NCBI RefSeq assembly: GCF_004365355.1
Contig: NZ_SODP01000002.1
Span: forward strand, 1,733,846 to 1,797,845
Reading direction: 5' to 3'
Source: Kribbella pratensis
GTDB lineage: Bacteria; Actinomycetota; Actinomycetes; Propionibacteriales; Kribbellaceae
Length of the DNA stretch: 64,000 bases
Part shown: piece after piece, positions 45,502 through 57,158 of the stretch
Layout: the number at the start of each line of letters is the position of its first letter
Position numbering within the stretch: position 1 is the first letter of the stretch
Notes under the pieces: generated by a model
What the model was told of the DNA's origin: nothing
Database searches by the model: none
What the model saw: the letters and a program-made list of their open reading frames with translations, nothing else
Program-made: the position numbers and the translations under genes

Positions 45502-47415
45502 ATGAAGGCAAACCTGCGGTCCAGCCGCCACCCCGTCGATCAGGTGCTGCCACCTGGCAAGCTCGCGGTGTACGGCGCCCAGCACGTGCTGGCGTTCTAC
45601 GCCGGGGCCGTGATCGTGCCGATTCTGCTCGCCAGTGCGATCGGGCTCACCACCGAGCAGCTCATCCACCTGATCAACGCGGACCTCTTCACCTGCGGCA
45701 TCGCCTCGATCATCCAGTCGGTCGGGTTCTGGAAGGTCGGCGTCCGGCTGCCGCTGCTGCAGGGCGTCACGTTCACGGCGGTCTCGCCGATGATCGCGAT
45801 CGGGCTCGCGGCGGGCGGCGGTACCGACGGTCTGCTGGTGATCTACGGCGCCGTACTGGTCGCCGGGCTGGCCACGTTCTTCATCGCGCCGTACTTCAGC
45901 AAGCTGATCCGGTTCTTCCCGCCGGTGGTGACCGGCTCGGTGATCACGATCATCGGTCTGGCTCTGCTGCCGGTCGCGGCCGGGGACGCGGTCGGCGGGG
46001 CGGGACCGACGGCGGCGCCGACCAGCGGCAAGAACATGGCTTACGCACTCGGCACGCTGGCCCTGATCGTGCTCATCCAGCGGGTGTTCAAGGGATTCAT
46101 GGCGACCATCGCCGTACTGATCGGACTGGTGGCCGGGACGCTGGTGGCGTGGGCGTTCGGCGACGCGCACTTCGGTGCGGTGCACGACGCGGCGTGGGTC
46201 GGCGTGACGCAGCCGTTCTACTTCGGCTGGCCGAAGTTCTCGGTGGCAGCGATCATCTCGATGGTCGTGGTCATGCTGATCACCGCGGTCGAGACCACCG
46301 GTGACGTCTTCGCGACCGGTGAGATCGTCGAGAAGCGGATCGGCCGCGAGGACATCGCCCGGGCGCTGCGGGCCGACGGTCTGGCGACCACGATCGGCGG
46401 CGTCTTCAACTCGTTCCCGTACACCTGCTTCGCCGAGAACGTCGGCCTGGTCCGGCTGACCCGGGTCCGCAGCCGCTGGGTGGTCGCAACCGCGGGAGCG
46501 ATCATGATCCTGATCGGGCTGCTGCCGAAGGCCGGTGCGATCGTGGCCGGCGTACCGCACCCGGTCCTGGGCGGTGCGGCGCTGGCGATGTTCGCGACCG
46601 TCGCGGTGGTCGGCTTCCAGACTCTGACGAAGGTCGACTTCCACGATCACCGGAACGTCGTCATCGTCGCGACGAGCGTCGGCCTGGCCATGTACGTGAC
46701 CGCGCAGCCGCAGGTCGCGCAGGCCGTGCCGGACTGGGCCGAGATCATCTTCGGCAGCGGCATCACGCTCGGCAGCCTGACCGCGATCTTCCTGAACATC
46801 TTGTTCCACCACGTCGGCAAGAGCTTCGGCCCGGCGGTCGCGGGACAGCCGGGTGACTCCGTGCGGCTGGACCAGGTGAACAACATGACCCGCGAGGAGT
46901 TCGTCGAGACGTTCGGCGGCCTGTTCCAGGGTCCGCGCTGGGCCGTCGAGCGAGCCTGGGACATGCGGCCGTACGCCGACACCCACGCGCTGCGACGTTC
47001 CTTCCAGGAGGCGTTGTTCTCCGGCTCACGCGATGAGCAGCGCGATCTGGTCCAGGCGTACCCACAGCTGGGGTCGCAGTTCGTTGCCGATGGCCTCAGC
47101 GGCGAAGCCTCGCTGCGGGACCAGTCGGACAAGGGGCTGACGTTCCTGGGCGATCCGGAGCGCGACCAGCTGGCCGCCATCACGTCGGAGTACGAGCAGC
47201 GGTTCGGATTCCCGTTGGTGATCTCGGTGCGCGACGCCGAGTCGTACGACCGGATCGTCGAACAGGGCCGCGAGCGGCTCGGCAACTGCGAAAACCAGGA
47301 GCACGCCGCCGCGCTGCTCGAGATCGCGAAGATCGCCGGCTATCGGTTCGACGACCTCGTCTCCGACGCCAACCCGATCCACAGCGCACGAACCCGTTGG
47401 AGCAGCAACCGATGA
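45502..47415 (+). CDS. Nucleobase:cation symporter-2 fused to an inactive-looking UraD domain
   Basis: About 637 residues. The first 440 are an NCS2 xanthine/uracil permease with 12-14 helices: QHVLAFYAGAVIVPILLASAIGL, the substrate region FTAVSPMIAIG, TTGDVFATGEIVEK and FPYTCFAENVGLVRLTRV. From about 465 a complete OHCU-decarboxylase-like domain follows: NNMTREEFVETFGGLF to GFPLVISVRD and LEIAKIAGYRFDDLV. The catalytic His of UraD is Tyr520 (QAYPQLG), and the usual Glu in the next motif is Asp540. A functional uraD lies at 57155-57649. ATG 45502 has GAGGAG 10 nt upstream; ATG 45430 is the alternative. ATGA overlap with xdhA. Confidence 0.9.
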   Translation: MKANLRSSRHPVDQVLPPGKLAVYGAQHVLAFYAGAVIVPILLASAIGLTTEQLIHLINADLFTCGIASIIQSVGFWKVGVRLPLLQGVTFTAVSPMIAIGLAAGGGTDGLLVIYGAVLVAGLATFFIAPYFSKLIRFFPPVVTGSVITIIGLALLPVAAGDAVGGAGPTAAPTSGKNMAYALGTLALIVLIQRVFKGFMATIAVLIGLVAGTLVAWAFGDAHFGAVHDAAWVGVTQPFYFGWPKFSVAAIISMVVVMLITAVETTGDVFATGEIVEKRIGREDIARALRADGLATTIGGVFNSFPYTCFAENVGLVRLTRVRSRWVVATAGAIMILIGLLPKAGAIVAGVPHPVLGGAALAMFATVAVVGFQTLTKVDFHDHRNVVIVATSVGLAMYVTAQPQVAQAVPDWAEIIFGSGITLGSLTAIFLNILFHHVGKSFGPAVAGQPGDSVRLDQVNNMTREEFVETFGGLFQGPRWAVERAWDMRPYADTHALRRSFQEALFSGSRDEQRDLVQAYPQLGSQFVADGLSGEASLRDQSDKGLTFLGDPERDQLAAITSEYEQRFGFPLVISVRDAESYDRIVEQGRERLGNCENQEHAAALLEIAKIAGYRFDDLVSDANPIHSARTRWSSNR

Positions 47416-48844
47416 CTACCCAAGCACTGCGCGCCCCTGCTGTGACGGTGAACGGCGAGCTCACCGCGCTCGGCGACATTCCCGTCCACACCACGGTCCT
47501 GGACTGGCTCCGCGACCGCGGCCTGACCGGCGCCAAGGAGGGGTGCGCCGAGGGCGAGTGCGGCGCATGCTCGATCCTCGTCGCCCGCGCCGGCACCGAC
47601 ACCCCGACCGAGTGGACCGCGGTCAACGCATGTCTCCTGCCGATCGCCTCGCTAGACGGCCAGGAGCTGGTCACATCGGAAGGCCTCGGCTCGCCGGCCG
47701 AGCTTCACCCGGTGCAGCGCGAGATGGCCGTCCGCGGGGGTTCGCAGTGCGGCTACTGCACACCAGGATTCGTCTGCAGCATGGCAGCCGAGTTCTACCG
47801 CCCGGGTCGTGCGTGCGGCGAGGGCGATCACGAGCACGGCCCGAACGGGTTCGACCTGCATTCGCTGAGCGGCAACCTGTGCCGGTGCACCGGCTACCGC
47901 CCGATCCGCGACGCGGCCTACGCCCTCGAGGATCCGGCCGAGAACGACGCTCTCGCCGTACGCCGTGACGCGCCGCCGCCCGCGCCGGCACCGACCGGCA
48001 TGGTCTCGCCCGAGGGCGAGTTCATCCGTCCGAGCTCGCTCGACCACGCACTGGCTGTTCTGGGCGAACGCAGCGATGCGGTGGTGGTCGCCGGTTCGAC
48101 CGACCTCGGCGTACAGGTGAACATCTTCGGCTCCCGCCCGCCGCTGACGATCGCGATCGACCGCCTGGAGGAGCTGCGCGAGTTCTCCTTCGGCGACGAC
48201 GAGGTCCGGCTGGGTGCGGCGCTGACGCTCACGGAGATCGAGCGGCGGCTGGCGGGACGGGTGCCGTTGCTGGCCGAGCTGTTCCCGCAGTTCGCGTCGC
48301 GGCTGATCCGGAACGGCGCGACGATCGGCGGGAACCTCGGGACCGGCTCTCCTATCGGAGACGCGCCGCCCGCGCTCCTGGCACTGGACGCTCGCCTCGT
48401 GCTGGCGTCATCGCGGGGTGAGCGTGTGGTGCCGTTGGCGGAGTACTTCACCGGGTATCGGCAGACGGTGAAGGCGGCCAACGAGCTGATCAAGACGATC
48501 GTGATTCCGTTGCCCCTGGCACCGATGACCGCGTTCCACAAGATCGCCAAGCGCCGGTTCGACGACATCTCCAGCGTCGCGATCGGGTACGCCGTCGACG
48601 TACAGGACGGTGTGGTGCGGGAGGCGAAGATCGGGCTCGGTGGTGTCGCGGCTACCCCGCTGCGGGCCCGCGAGACTGAGGCCGCGTTGATCGGTCGGCC
48701 ATGGAACGAGACGACCGTGCGGACCGCCGCCGGAGTGATGGCCGCGGAGGGTACGCCGATGGACGATCACCGCGCGAGTTCGGCGTACCGCTCGGCGATG
48801 CTCGGGCAGTCGTTGTTGCGGTTCTACTTCGAGGGGGTCGAGGC

Positions 48845-48848
<4 letters not shown>
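47412..48848 (+). CDS. xdhA: Xanthine dehydrogenase small subunit (2Fe-2S and FAD domains)
   Basis: About 478 residues. Two [2Fe-2S] domains are complete: GCAEGECGACSIL with the fourth Cys in NACLLP, then QCGYCTPGFVCSM and CRCTGYRPIRDA. The FAD domain follows an Ala/Pro linker near 195, with VVAGSTDLGVQVN and TIGGNLGTGSPIGD as FAD contacts, and ends in a CO-dehydrogenase-flavoprotein C domain. It passes electrons from the molybdenum subunit to NAD. Overlaps permease and xdhB by ATGA. Confidence 0.96.
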
Positions 48849-51271
<2,423 letters not shown>

Positions 51272-51276
51272 GGTCG

Positions 51277-52143
51277 ATGGAGTGGGTCAAAGCTGTTCAG
51301 CGGTTGCGGGCCCGCCGGCAGGCCGGAGTGCTCGTCACCGTGATGTCGGTGCGTGGGCATGCGCCGCGCGAAGCGGGCGCGAAGATGGTGGTTGCTGCTG
51401 ACAACGTCTGGGCGACTGTTGGCGGCGGCAACCTCGAGGCACTAGCGGTCGAGCGTTCGCGCGAGATGATCGCGCGCGGGATCACGGTTCCTGAGGTGTT
51501 GACGGCTGCATTATCGGACAAAGCGCCGTACCAGCACGGGGTTCAGTGTTGTGGTGGAGAGGTGAAGCTGTTGCTGGAACCACTGCCGGTGGTGCCTTCG
51601 GTCGCGATCTTCGGGGTCGGACACGTCGGACTCGAGCTGGCGCGGATCCTCGCGCGGCATGACATCGAGCTGCACCTGGTCGACTCGCGGCCGGACCAGC
51701 TGACCGCGGATCGTCTTGCTGTCTTGGACGATGCGGTGGCGCAAGTACACGTGCACAACGTGCCGGTGCTCCCTGAGCTCGTCGTCGGTGAGCTGCCGCC
51801 AGGCACCCACGCCCTGATCATGACCCACGACCACGCCGAGGATGCCGCGCTCTGCGATGTTGCCATCCGCAACGACGAGCTGGCCACAATCGGCCTGATC
51901 GGGTCCAGCGCCAAGTGGACCCGCTTCCAGCGCAAGCTCGCCGAGGACGGCAACTCCGCGGAAGCGATCGCCCGGATCACCACACCGATCGGCATCCCCA
52001 GCGTGACCGGCAAGGAGCCGGCCGTCATCGCGGTCGGTGTTGCCGCCTGGTTGCTCGAACGTTTTACCGCCGAACGGCATCCCGTGTCGGCCCAATCTGC
52101 CGAGCGTCGCACCGCCTCGGCTCATCGTGAGGCGAAGGCATGA
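51277..52143 (+). CDS. xdhC: XdhC molybdenum-cofactor insertion/sulfuration protein
   Basis: About 288 residues. XdhC binds and sulfurates the molybdenum cofactor before insertion into xanthine dehydrogenase. The N-terminal domain has VLVTVMSVRGHAPREAGAKMVV and TVGGGNLEALA, with the Cys pair VQCCGGEV. The Rossmann half has VAIFGVGHVGLELARIL and ALIMTHDHAEDAALC. ATG 51277 fits family starts; a GTG at 51268 overlapping the xdhB stop adds three residues. ATGA overlap with guaD. Confidence 0.93.
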   Translation: MEWVKAVQRLRARRQAGVLVTVMSVRGHAPREAGAKMVVAADNVWATVGGGNLEALAVERSREMIARGITVPEVLTAALSDKAPYQHGVQCCGGEVKLLLEPLPVVPSVAIFGVGHVGLELARILARHDIELHLVDSRPDQLTADRLAVLDDAVAQVHVHNVPVLPELVVGELPPGTHALIMTHDHAEDAALCDVAIRNDELATIGLIGSSAKWTRFQRKLAEDGNSAEAIARITTPIGIPSVTGKEPAVIAVGVAAWLLERFTAERHPVSAQSAERRTASAHREAKA

Positions 52144-53417
52144 CTATCTTCCGTGGCACGTTCATCGACACGCCGGAGAACCCGTTCGACGGCGGGAACC
52201 TGCGCGTGGACAGCGACACGGGGCTCCTGGTCCAGGACGGCGTGATCGTTGCTCGTGGCCCGTTCCTGGAGATCCGGAGCGCGCACCCAGCGGAGCAGGT
52301 CGTCGACCTGACCGACGGCGTCGTACTCCCGGGCTTCGTCGACACGCACGTGCACTTCCCGCAGATCCGCGCCGTCGGTGGCCTCGGGCTGCCGCTGCTC
52401 GAGTGGCTCGACCGGTACGCGCTCCCGGAGGAGGCGCGGATGGCGGACGTCTCCTATGCCACCAGCGTCGCCAACGAGTTCGTCCGCGGCCTCGCAGCGG
52501 CTGGTACGACGTCCGCGCTCGTCTTCGGCGCGCACTACGTAGACGCCGTCGACGCGCTCTTCAACGCCGCGTCCGGCGTCGGTCTGCGAGTGACGAGCGG
52601 TCTCGTGTTGAGCGACAGGTTGCTCCGTCCGGAGCTCCTCACCACCCCGGTGCGTGCGTACGCCGAGTCGCTCGCCCTCGCGAACCGCTGGCACGGTGTC
52701 GGCCGCAACCGGTACGCCGTGACGCCCCGCTTCTCGCTGTCCTGCACCGACGATCTCCTCGCCACCTGCCGCGAGCTGATGGACGCGATCCCCGGCGCGC
52801 TGTTCACGTCCCACGTGAACGAGAACGAGGCCGAGATCGCGTCGGTGGCCGACCTGTTCGGAGGCGCCGACTACGTCACGACATACGACCGGCACGGCCT
52901 GGTGGATCGCCGTACCGTGCTCGCTCACAACGTCCACCCAACGGACGTGGAGCTCAAGATGCTCGCCACCAGCGGTGCGACCGTCGCCCACTGCCCGACG
53001 AGCAACGCGGCGCTCGGCAGCGGCCTGTTCCCGTTGAGCCGCCACCTGCAGTACGGCGTACGCGTGGCCCTGGGATCCGATGTCGGCGCTGGCACGGGCT
53101 TCTCGCTCTTGAAGGAGGGCCTGCAGGCGTACTTCTGCCAGCAACTCCTCGCCGACCAGGGCCGCCCGTTGACCGCGGCCCACCTGCTGTACCTCTCCAC
53201 CGCAGCCGGCGCGGAGGCCCTGGACCTGCCGCGCGTCGGCCATCTGAGCGTCGGACAGCACTTCGACGCCCAACTCCTCCGTCCGGCGGACGGCTCGCCG
53301 CTGGCCGTCGCCATCACCCACGCCGAAGACACCGAAGAGGCCCTGGCCCGCATCTTCACGCTGGGAACCCCGGCGGACGTGCAAGCAGTCTGGATCAACG
53401 GCACCCTCCTCCACTGA
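52140..53417 (+). CDS. guaD: Guanine deaminase
   Basis: 425 residues of a zinc amidohydrolase turning guanine into xanthine. GVVLPGFVDTHVHFPQIRAVGGLGLPLLEWLDRY carries the HxH ligands and the guanine-specific context. Further metal ligands lie in FTSHVNENEAEI, LAHNVHPTD and the Asp of VALGSDVGAGTG. The final gene of the permease-xdhABC-guaD operon, coupled to xdhC by ATGA, it supplies xanthine for the dehydrogenase. A large hairpin begins 2 nt after the stop. Confidence 0.95.
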   Translation: MTIFRGTFIDTPENPFDGGNLRVDSDTGLLVQDGVIVARGPFLEIRSAHPAEQVVDLTDGVVLPGFVDTHVHFPQIRAVGGLGLPLLEWLDRYALPEEARMADVSYATSVANEFVRGLAAAGTTSALVFGAHYVDAVDALFNAASGVGLRVTSGLVLSDRLLRPELLTTPVRAYAESLALANRWHGVGRNRYAVTPRFSLSCTDDLLATCRELMDAIPGALFTSHVNENEAEIASVADLFGGADYVTTYDRHGLVDRRTVLAHNVHPTDVELKMLATSGATVAHCPTSNAALGSGLFPLSRHLQYGVRVALGSDVGAGTGFSLLKEGLQAYFCQQLLADQGRPLTAAHLLYLSTAAGAEALDLPRVGHLSVGQHFDAQLLRPADGSPLAVAITHAEDTEEALARIFTLGTPADVQAVWINGTLLH

Positions 53418-53418
53418 C

Positions 53419-53466
53419 CACCGGCCGGCCTCGGACAAGCTGCTACTTGTCCAAGGCCGGCCGGTG
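53419..53466 (+). terminator. Large hairpin after guaD
   Basis: Left arm 53419-53439 and right arm 53446-53466 pair over 21 positions with one mismatch (core GGCCGGCCT, GGACAAG / CTTGTCC, AGGCCGGCC), loop CTGCTA. It is a probable terminator for the xdh operon. Its GGACAAG...CTTGTCC core recurs in two further hairpins around the DUF559 gene. Confidence 0.8.
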
Positions 53467-53492
53467 CCGTTGAGCCGCGGACTCCCGCCGGG

Positions 53493-53524
53493 GACCTCGA
53501 ACAAGCTATTGCTTGTCCAAGGTC
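53493..53524. repeat. ACAAGC/GCTTGT hairpin at the 3' end of the DUF559 gene
   Basis: Arms GACCTCGAACAAGC and GCTTGTCCAAGGTC pair around TATT with two mismatches. The right arm codes the last residues and stop of the DUF559 protein, so the palindrome forms its 3' end. Confidence 0.65.
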
Positions 53525-54468
53525 TCGGCGGCCTGTCCACGCAACCCGCGCCACAGCCGATCGGCCGTGGCGCGGGGCCGGTCGAGGTCGGCCCAGCCCA
53601 CGCGGATCATGCGATACCCACGCTCCCGCAGCCGGTCCTCGCGCCACTTCTCCGCGAGCACGGCCTCGCCAGTGCCGTACTTCAACGCCCCGTCGAACTC
53701 GACGATCAGGCCACCAGGCAACAGGAAGTCGACCCGCGCGATCAGCCGGCCGTCCTCGTTGTGGATCTCCACCTGCAGCCTCGGCGTCGGCAGCCCGTGG
53801 TTCGCCATCAACACCCGGAGACGCGACTCGCCCACCGACTCGCTCAGTCCGTCGGCGAACAGGACGGCGGCCCGCGCGGCAGCAGCGCCCCGCCAGCGCA
53901 GATGACGCAGTACGACGGCACGCAGCCGCTCGGGAGTCGTCAGGCCGCGACTGAGCGCGGCGTCGGCCAGCACCACGCCAACCTCGTACGACGATCCGCA
54001 CGTGGTCTCCACGATCGCGCGCTCGACGCTGATCGTCGCCAGGCCACCCACGTCGGCAATCTCGTCGACCGCGATCGGCGACAAATGCACCCGGACCGCC
54101 CGACCCACGCGACCGCGCCCCGCCCCGGGACGGGTGAAGTGCGCTCTGGCGAGGTCGAGCCCCCAAATCGGCAGCCCGTGAAGTACTGCGGCCGACTGAT
54201 GACTGACCACGACGTCGCCGAGTCGTTCGCTCGCCATCCGCACGCTCAGCCGATGCAACCGGATCGCGCGATCCCACGGCGGCTCATCGGCCGGCCAGTC
54301 CCGCGTTTCGACGTACGAGTTGTAGCTCAGCCTGCGCCATTGCCCACTGCGCAGGCGTCGCCGCAGCTCATTGTCGCTGTACCCCGCGGCCATGACGTCG
54401 GCACGGGTGAACCACCCGCCGCGTTCGGCCGCGATCACTTCCAGTCTCTTGTTCACGCCAGAGAACAT
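53506..54468 (-). CDS. AbiEi-like/DUF559 protein (Vsr-type nuclease fold)
   Basis: About 320 residues. The N-terminus GGWFTRADVMAAGYSDNELRRRLRSGQWRRL is the AbiEi-antitoxin-like winged helix. The C-terminal third is DUF559, related to very-short-patch-repair endonucleases: LIARVDFLLPGGLIVEFDGALKYG holds the acidic metal ligands, and EKWREDRLRERGYRMIRVGWADLDRP finishes the fold. Actinobacterial genomes carry many such genes, and no cognate toxin is seen next to it. It sits alone between two convergent catabolic genes and is bracketed by related hairpins, so it looks like an inserted cassette. ATG 54468; longer readings run into the deaminase gene. Confidence 0.85.
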   Translation of the reverse strand: MFSGVNKRLEVIAAERGGWFTRADVMAAGYSDNELRRRLRSGQWRRLSYNSYVETRDWPADEPPWDRAIRLHRLSVRMASERLGDVVVSHQSAAVLHGLPIWGLDLARAHFTRPGAGRGRVGRAVRVHLSPIAVDEIADVGGLATISVERAIVETTCGSSYEVGVVLADAALSRGLTTPERLRAVVLRHLRWRGAAAARAAVLFADGLSESVGESRLRVLMANHGLPTPRLQVEIHNEDGRLIARVDFLLPGGLIVEFDGALKYGTGEAVLAEKWREDRLRERGYRMIRVGWADLDRPRATADRLWRGLRGQAAETLDKQ

Positions 54469-54534
54469 GCACCGCGCACGCCGTACCCGGACGGCCCGAG
54501 CGCCGATCTGTGGAAACCTCGGACCCTCACCGGT

Positions 54535-54566
54535 GACCGCGGACAAGCAATAGCTGGTCCGCAGTC
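54535..54566. repeat. ACAAGC/GCT-GGT hairpin upstream of the DUF559 gene
   Basis: GACCGCGGACAAGC pairs with GCTGGTCCGCAGTC around AATA with two mismatches, and CGCTTGTCCG follows at 54572-54581. This mirrors the hairpins at 53419-53466 and 53493-53524 on the other side of the gene, in DNA without coding capacity. Confidence 0.6.
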
Positions 54567-54587
54567 CCCATCGCTTGTCCGACGTGC

Positions 54588-55931
54588 TTACGCCAGGAGG
54601 CGGGCCTGCGTGCGTGCGACTTCGGCGGCCAGGGTCACCTCGTCGACCGTGAGCAGTACGTCGTTCTCTACGACAGGTCGTCCGTTGACGAGAAGGAGAG
54701 CGAGCGGCGGGGGCGTGCTGAGGACCAGGGCGGCTACCGGGTCCGGGATGCCGGCGTGGGGCAGCGTGTTCAGGTTCCACACGGCCAGGTCGGCCAGCTT
54801 GCCGGGTTCCAGCGAACCTATGTGGTCCGAGCGTCCGAGGATGCGGGCGCCGTCCAGCGTCGCCATTTCCAGAGCGTCCCGGACCGTGAGGGACTGCGGC
54901 CCGCCTCGGGCTCTGGCGAAGAGCAGGGCGTGGCGAACTTCCTCGACCAGGCTGCCCGATTCGTTGCTGGCAGCACCGTCTACACCCAGCCCTACGGGAG
55001 CGCCGGCTGCGCGGAGGTCGGCGGTACGGGCGATGCCTGCGCCCAGGCGAGCGTTGGAGCTCGGACAATGCGCTACGCCGGTGCCGGTGCTGCCGAGGTG
55101 CTTGATCTCGCTGTCATCGAAGTGGATGCCGTGCGCGAACCACACGTCCTGCCCGGTCCAGCCCAGGCCGTCGGCGTACTCGAGCGGCGTGCAGCCGTGG
55201 GTGTCGCGGCACCAGTCGGTCTCGTCCGTGGTCTCGGCGAGATGAGTGTGCATCCGTACGCCGCGGCGCCGGGCCAGCTCGGCCGAGTCGCGCATCAGTT
55301 CGCCGCTCACGCTGAACGGCGAGCACGGCGCGACCACGAGCTGCAGCATCGAGTCCGGCGACGGATCGTGCCAGCGGTCGATCGCGGCTTCGGTCGCGGC
55401 GAGGATCTCGTCGCGGTCCTCGACCACGGAGTCCGGCGGGAGACCGCCGTCCTTCTGACCACGATCCATCGACCCACGAGCGGGGTGGAAGCGCAGCCCG
55501 ATCTCGGCCGCCGCGGCGATCTCCGCGGCGAGCAGATCGCCGCCCTCACGGGGGAAGACGTAATGATGGTCGGCGGCCGTCGTACATCCCGTCCGAGCCA
55601 GTTGGGCGAGCGCCGCCCGCGCCGCGACGTACACAGTCTCCTCGGAGATCCGCGCCCAGACCGGGTACAGCGTCGTCAGCCATTCGAACAGCGTCGCGTC
55701 CGCGGCGAGACCACGCGTCACCCATTGGTACAGATGCTGATGCGTGTTCACGAAGCCCGGTGTGACAAGGCATCCCGAGCCGTCGATGACCCGAGCGCCG
55801 TCGTACGCCGGTCCCGGACCGGGGCCGACAGCAACGATCTGCTTGCCTTCAACAACCACATGCCCGATGAACTCGCGCCGGGACGGATCGAGGGTCGCTA
55901 CGTGGGCGCCCTCGATCACGATCCTCGACAT
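54588..55931 (-). CDS. 8-oxoguanine deaminase / TrzN-AtzB-like amidohydrolase
   Basis: About 447 residues. LVTPGFVNTHQHLYQWVTRGLAADATLFEWLTTLYPVW is the N-terminal metal motif, with HTHLAETTDETDWC, WFAHGIHFDDSEI and GLGVDGAASNESGSLVEEVRHALLF as the other ligands. The ASNES stretch is typical of 8-oxoguanine deaminases, which make urate. It follows uricase by 2 nt, which suits the delivery of urate to the same route. Confusion with hydroxyatrazine or S-adenosylhomocysteine deaminases is possible. ATG 55931 is preferred to a start ten codons upstream. Confidence 0.88.
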   Translation of the reverse strand: MSRIVIEGAHVATLDPSRREFIGHVVVEGKQIVAVGPGPGPAYDGARVIDGSGCLVTPGFVNTHQHLYQWVTRGLAADATLFEWLTTLYPVWARISEETVYVAARAALAQLARTGCTTAADHHYVFPREGGDLLAAEIAAAAEIGLRFHPARGSMDRGQKDGGLPPDSVVEDRDEILAATEAAIDRWHDPSPDSMLQLVVAPCSPFSVSGELMRDSAELARRRGVRMHTHLAETTDETDWCRDTHGCTPLEYADGLGWTGQDVWFAHGIHFDDSEIKHLGSTGTGVAHCPSSNARLGAGIARTADLRAAGAPVGLGVDGAASNESGSLVEEVRHALLFARARGGPQSLTVRDALEMATLDGARILGRSDHIGSLEPGKLADLAVWNLNTLPHAGIPDPVAALVLSTPPPLALLLVNGRPVVENDVLLTVDEVTLAAEVARTQARLLA

Positions 55932-55933
55932 GC

Positions 55934-56839
55934 TCAGCAGAACCCGGGGACGGCGTGCCACGCACTGCCGGCGTCGCTCGCGTCGTCGCGCGTCACGGTC
56001 GCCTCGATGAGGCCGTAGGGCCGGTCCGCGGCGATGAAGACCTCGCCCGGGTTCTCCACCCCGAACGGCGAGAGATCGACCAGGAAGTGATGCTTGTTCG
56101 GCGCGGAGAACTTGATCTCGGCAACCTCAGGGTGCTGCTCGAGCACGGCCTCGCCCATGCCGTACAGCGTCTGCTGCAGAGCGAGACTGTGGATCGTGGC
56201 GAACCGCGAGAGCAGCAGCGCCTTGATCTGATCGTACGACTTGTCCCAGTCGACCTCGGTGTGGTCGTAGCGCCACCGCGCGACCAGCGACGTCGCGAGG
56301 ATCCGGTCGTTCGTCTCCGGCAGCGTCGTGTACTTGTCCTTGAGGAACCCGTGGAACTCCGACCCGGTCGACTTCAGTACGACGAGATCGCTGATGCCGG
56401 AGATGACGTACGACTTGCGCTCCGCGCCGCGACCCTCGACGTTGACGACCGTCGTACGCACACCGCCGCCGGTCCGGACGAACGAGTGGTCGTGCTCCTG
56501 GCCGTCGACCTGGATGCGGTCCCAGGCGTACTCCTCGACCTCGATCCGCGCGCCCTCGGCAGCCGGTGACGCCTCGAGGAAGTGTGCGCCGAGCGTCAGT
56601 GCGTAGTCCTCGATCGCCCCGACGCCCTTCTCCTTCGCGAAGGCGAACGCGGTGTTCTTCTGCGTGTCGGTCGGCAGTACATCGCTCTGGTCGCCGGTCG
56701 TGTGCGCGGCCTCGAAGTTGCCGCGCAGAGCGGTCGAGACGTTCAGGTCGCGGATCTGGTGGCGGGGCGTGTCACGGTAGATCCGGACAACGCGGCTCTC
56801 GGCTTTGCCGTACTGGTTGGCGCCCAGGTGGATGGCCAT
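55934..56839 (-). CDS. Urate oxidase (uricase)
   Basis: 301 residues of the cofactor-free T-fold enzyme oxidising urate to 5-hydroxyisourate. The catalytic Lys-Thr pair is visible: YGKAESRVVRI near residue 11 and VLPTDTQKNTAF near residue 57. Later landmarks are FVRTGGGVRTTVVNVEG, STGSEFHGFLKDKYTTLPETNDRILAT, LQQTLYGMGEAVL and FSAPNKHHFLVDLSPFG. Ends lie 2 nt before the deaminase and 4 nt after the hydroxyisourate hydrolase stop, within one operon. Confidence 0.97.
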   Translation of the reverse strand: MAIHLGANQYGKAESRVVRIYRDTPRHQIRDLNVSTALRGNFEAAHTTGDQSDVLPTDTQKNTAFAFAKEKGVGAIEDYALTLGAHFLEASPAAEGARIEVEEYAWDRIQVDGQEHDHSFVRTGGGVRTTVVNVEGRGAERKSYVISGISDLVVLKSTGSEFHGFLKDKYTTLPETNDRILATSLVARWRYDHTEVDWDKSYDQIKALLLSRFATIHSLALQQTLYGMGEAVLEQHPEVAEIKFSAPNKHHFLVDLSPFGVENPGEVFIAADRPYGLIEATVTRDDASDAGSAWHAVPGFC

Positions 56840-56843
56840 CGGG

Positions 56844-57158
56844 TCAGCTCCCTCGGTAGGTGGAAAACGCGAACGGGCTGAGCAGCAGGGGGACGTGGTA
56901 GTGCCGCTCGTCGGCGACCGTGAAGGTCACGGAGACCTCGGGAAAGAAGATGTCCTGACCAGTCGCTTCGGCGTACGACGTGACGTCGAACCGCAGCCGA
57001 TAGGTGCCTGGTTCGAGCGTCGGGGTGAAGGCGAACCGCCCGTCGTCGTTCGTCGCACCCGTCGCGAGTACGACGTCGCCTTGGTGGAGCTGCACCGGAA
57101 CACCCTGCGCCGGCCGGCCCAGCGAGGTGTCGAGCACATGGGTGCTGAGAGAACTCAT
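56844..57158 (-). CDS. uraH: 5-hydroxyisourate hydrolase (transthyretin-like)
   Basis: About 104 residues. It hydrolyses 5-hydroxyisourate to OHCU. The N-terminal motif LSTHVLDTSLGRPAQGVPV has the active-site His, and RLRFD and HYHVPLLLSPFAFSTYRGS carry the rest, including the diagnostic YRGS end. No periplasmic signal is present. ATG at 57158 overlaps the uraD stop (ATGA). Confidence 0.97.
   Translation of the reverse strand: MSSLSTHVLDTSLGRPAQGVPVQLHQGDVVLATGATNDDGRFAFTPTLEPGTYRLRFDVTSYAEATGQDIFFPEVSVTFTVADERHYHVPLLLSPFAFSTYRGS

Noticed and set aside
53419-54566. Insertion sequence or CRISPR array from the repeated hairpins
   Set aside because: No transposase, no regular spacers and only three copies of a short core; a hairpin-flanked cassette is the most that can be said.
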